A DNA stretch of 6,451 bases. Source: JACDHQ01 sp036401195. GTDB lineage: Bacteria; Gemmatimonadota; Gemmatimonadetes; Gemmatimonadales; Gemmatimonadaceae. How positions within the stretch are numbered: position 1 is the stretch's first letter; every line of letters begins with the position of its first letter. Where the stretch lies: assembly GCA_036401195.1 (NCBI GenBank), contig DASWVQ010000372.1, forward strand, positions 1 through 6,451, in the 5' to 3' direction. Position numbers and translations under genes: made by a program. Of the stretch, positions 5,936 to 6,451 are shown one piece after another. The notes beneath the pieces were generated by a model that saw only the letters and a program-made list of their open reading frames with translations, was not told the DNA's origin and did no database searches.

Positions 5936-6451
5936 ATGACGCAGCCACCGCTGGTTCCTCCCCCCGCCGCGCCCACCCCCGCCTACACCGCGCCGGCACC
6001 CGATCGCGAGGGCATGGCCCTCACGCGCCGCATCGACGTGTCGGCCACGTGGGAGGTGGAGCTGCTGATCTCGGGGCTGGTGCTGATCGGGCTGCTCCAG
6101 CTCCCCGGGCTGCTCGACCGCTTCTTCGATCCGCGGCTGCCGCACGCGATCGGCGGGACGCGCGCGGTGCTCTTCGGCCTCCAGCTCTACCTGCGCGCCG
6201 CGGCCTTCGCGCTCATCGGGTCGTTCGTGCTCCACCTGGTCGCGCGCGGCTACTGGGTGGGGCTCATCGGGCTGAATTCCGTCTACCCGAACGGCCCACG
6301 CTGGGAGCAGCTGCGCTACGGCCCCGTGGCGAGCGAGTACTATCGCCGGAAGTTCCGCAGCCTGCCGGAGCTGATCGCGAAGGTGGACGACTTCTGCAGC
6401 ATCACCTTCCCCTTCGCCTTCCTCGTGGTGCTGATGGTGGTGACCTCGCTG
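5936..6451 (+). CDS. Integral membrane protein of unknown function, 3' end outside window
   Basis: The frame from ATG 5936 is open to the last base, giving 172 residues without a stop. Residues 1-25 are Pro/Ala-rich and probably cytoplasmic. A first membrane segment spans about 41-60 after TWEVELL, a second hydrophobic region about 77-113 contains LIGSFVLHLVARGYWVGLIGL, and a third begins near 155 (ITFPFAFLVVLMVVTSL). Between them is a polar stretch with YPNGPRWEQLRYGP (117-130) and charged residues. I do not recognise the family with certainty; similar WEVELL...RGYWVGLIGL proteins are annotated as hypothetical in other bacteria, from memory. No Shine-Dalgarno precedes the ATG. An in-frame GTG at 5873 and an ATG at 6014 are other possible starts, the latter dropping the Pro-rich leader. 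It diverges from the propeller gene; no functional link can be shown. Confidence 0.75.
   Translation, partial: MTQPPLVPPPAAPTPAYTAPAPDREGMALTRRIDVSATWEVELLISGLVLIGLLQLPGLLDRFFDPRLPHAIGGTRAVLFGLQLYLRAAAFALIGSFVLHLVARGYWVGLIGLNSVYPNGPRWEQLRYGPVASEYYRRKFRSLPELIAKVDDFCSITFPFAFLVVLMVVTSL

Noticed and set aside
2763..5939. A 1058-codon plus-strand open frame running opposite the propeller gene.
   Set aside because: Its translation is Arg/His/Val/Pro-rich without recognisable domains, while the minus strand has eleven Asp-boxes and a signal peptide. Long antisense frames are expected at this GC content.

Overview
The window is a GC-rich bacterial chromosomal segment with four protein genes, no RNA genes, no CRISPR array and no transposase. 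The organism is most likely a member of Gemmatimonadota or a similar high-GC soil or aquatic lineage. This is an inference from base composition, the long secreted Asp-box propeller protein typical of that phylum, and a plant/chlamydia-type FabI; no marker gene here proves it.

The genes alternate in strand. (1) Complement 31-1242 encodes a soluble two-HKD phospholipase D family protein of the cardiolipin synthase B type. (2) A 112-bp divergent spacer (1243-1354) separates it from fabI on the plus strand (1355-2251), an enoyl-ACP reductase of the long plant/chlamydial/apicomplexan type. (3) A 157-bp convergent spacer (2252-2408) is almost filled by a 57-bp imperfect inverted repeat built from 7-bp units, with two smaller palindromes in its loop. 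(4) Complement 2409-5765 encodes a secreted protein of about 1118 residues with eleven Asp-box (BNR) repeats, of the kind usually annotated as VPS10/sortilin-like or 'glycosyl hydrolase' propellers. (5) A 170-bp divergent spacer (5766-5935) with a stem-loop and short direct repeats leads to (6) the 5' part of a plus-strand integral membrane protein of unknown function, which runs off the window end.

The first two genes both serve membrane lipids: FabI completes fatty-acid elongation and the phospholipase D family enzyme would use the finished phospholipids to make cardiolipin. They share one control region. The propeller protein and the membrane protein are both envelope-directed but have no demonstrable link. 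I see no clear defence, mobile or biosynthetic system. The points most worth a second look are the heptamer-built inverted repeat, the eukaryote-plastid-like FabI with a predicted altered drug site, and the conserved His/Asp motif inside the propeller.
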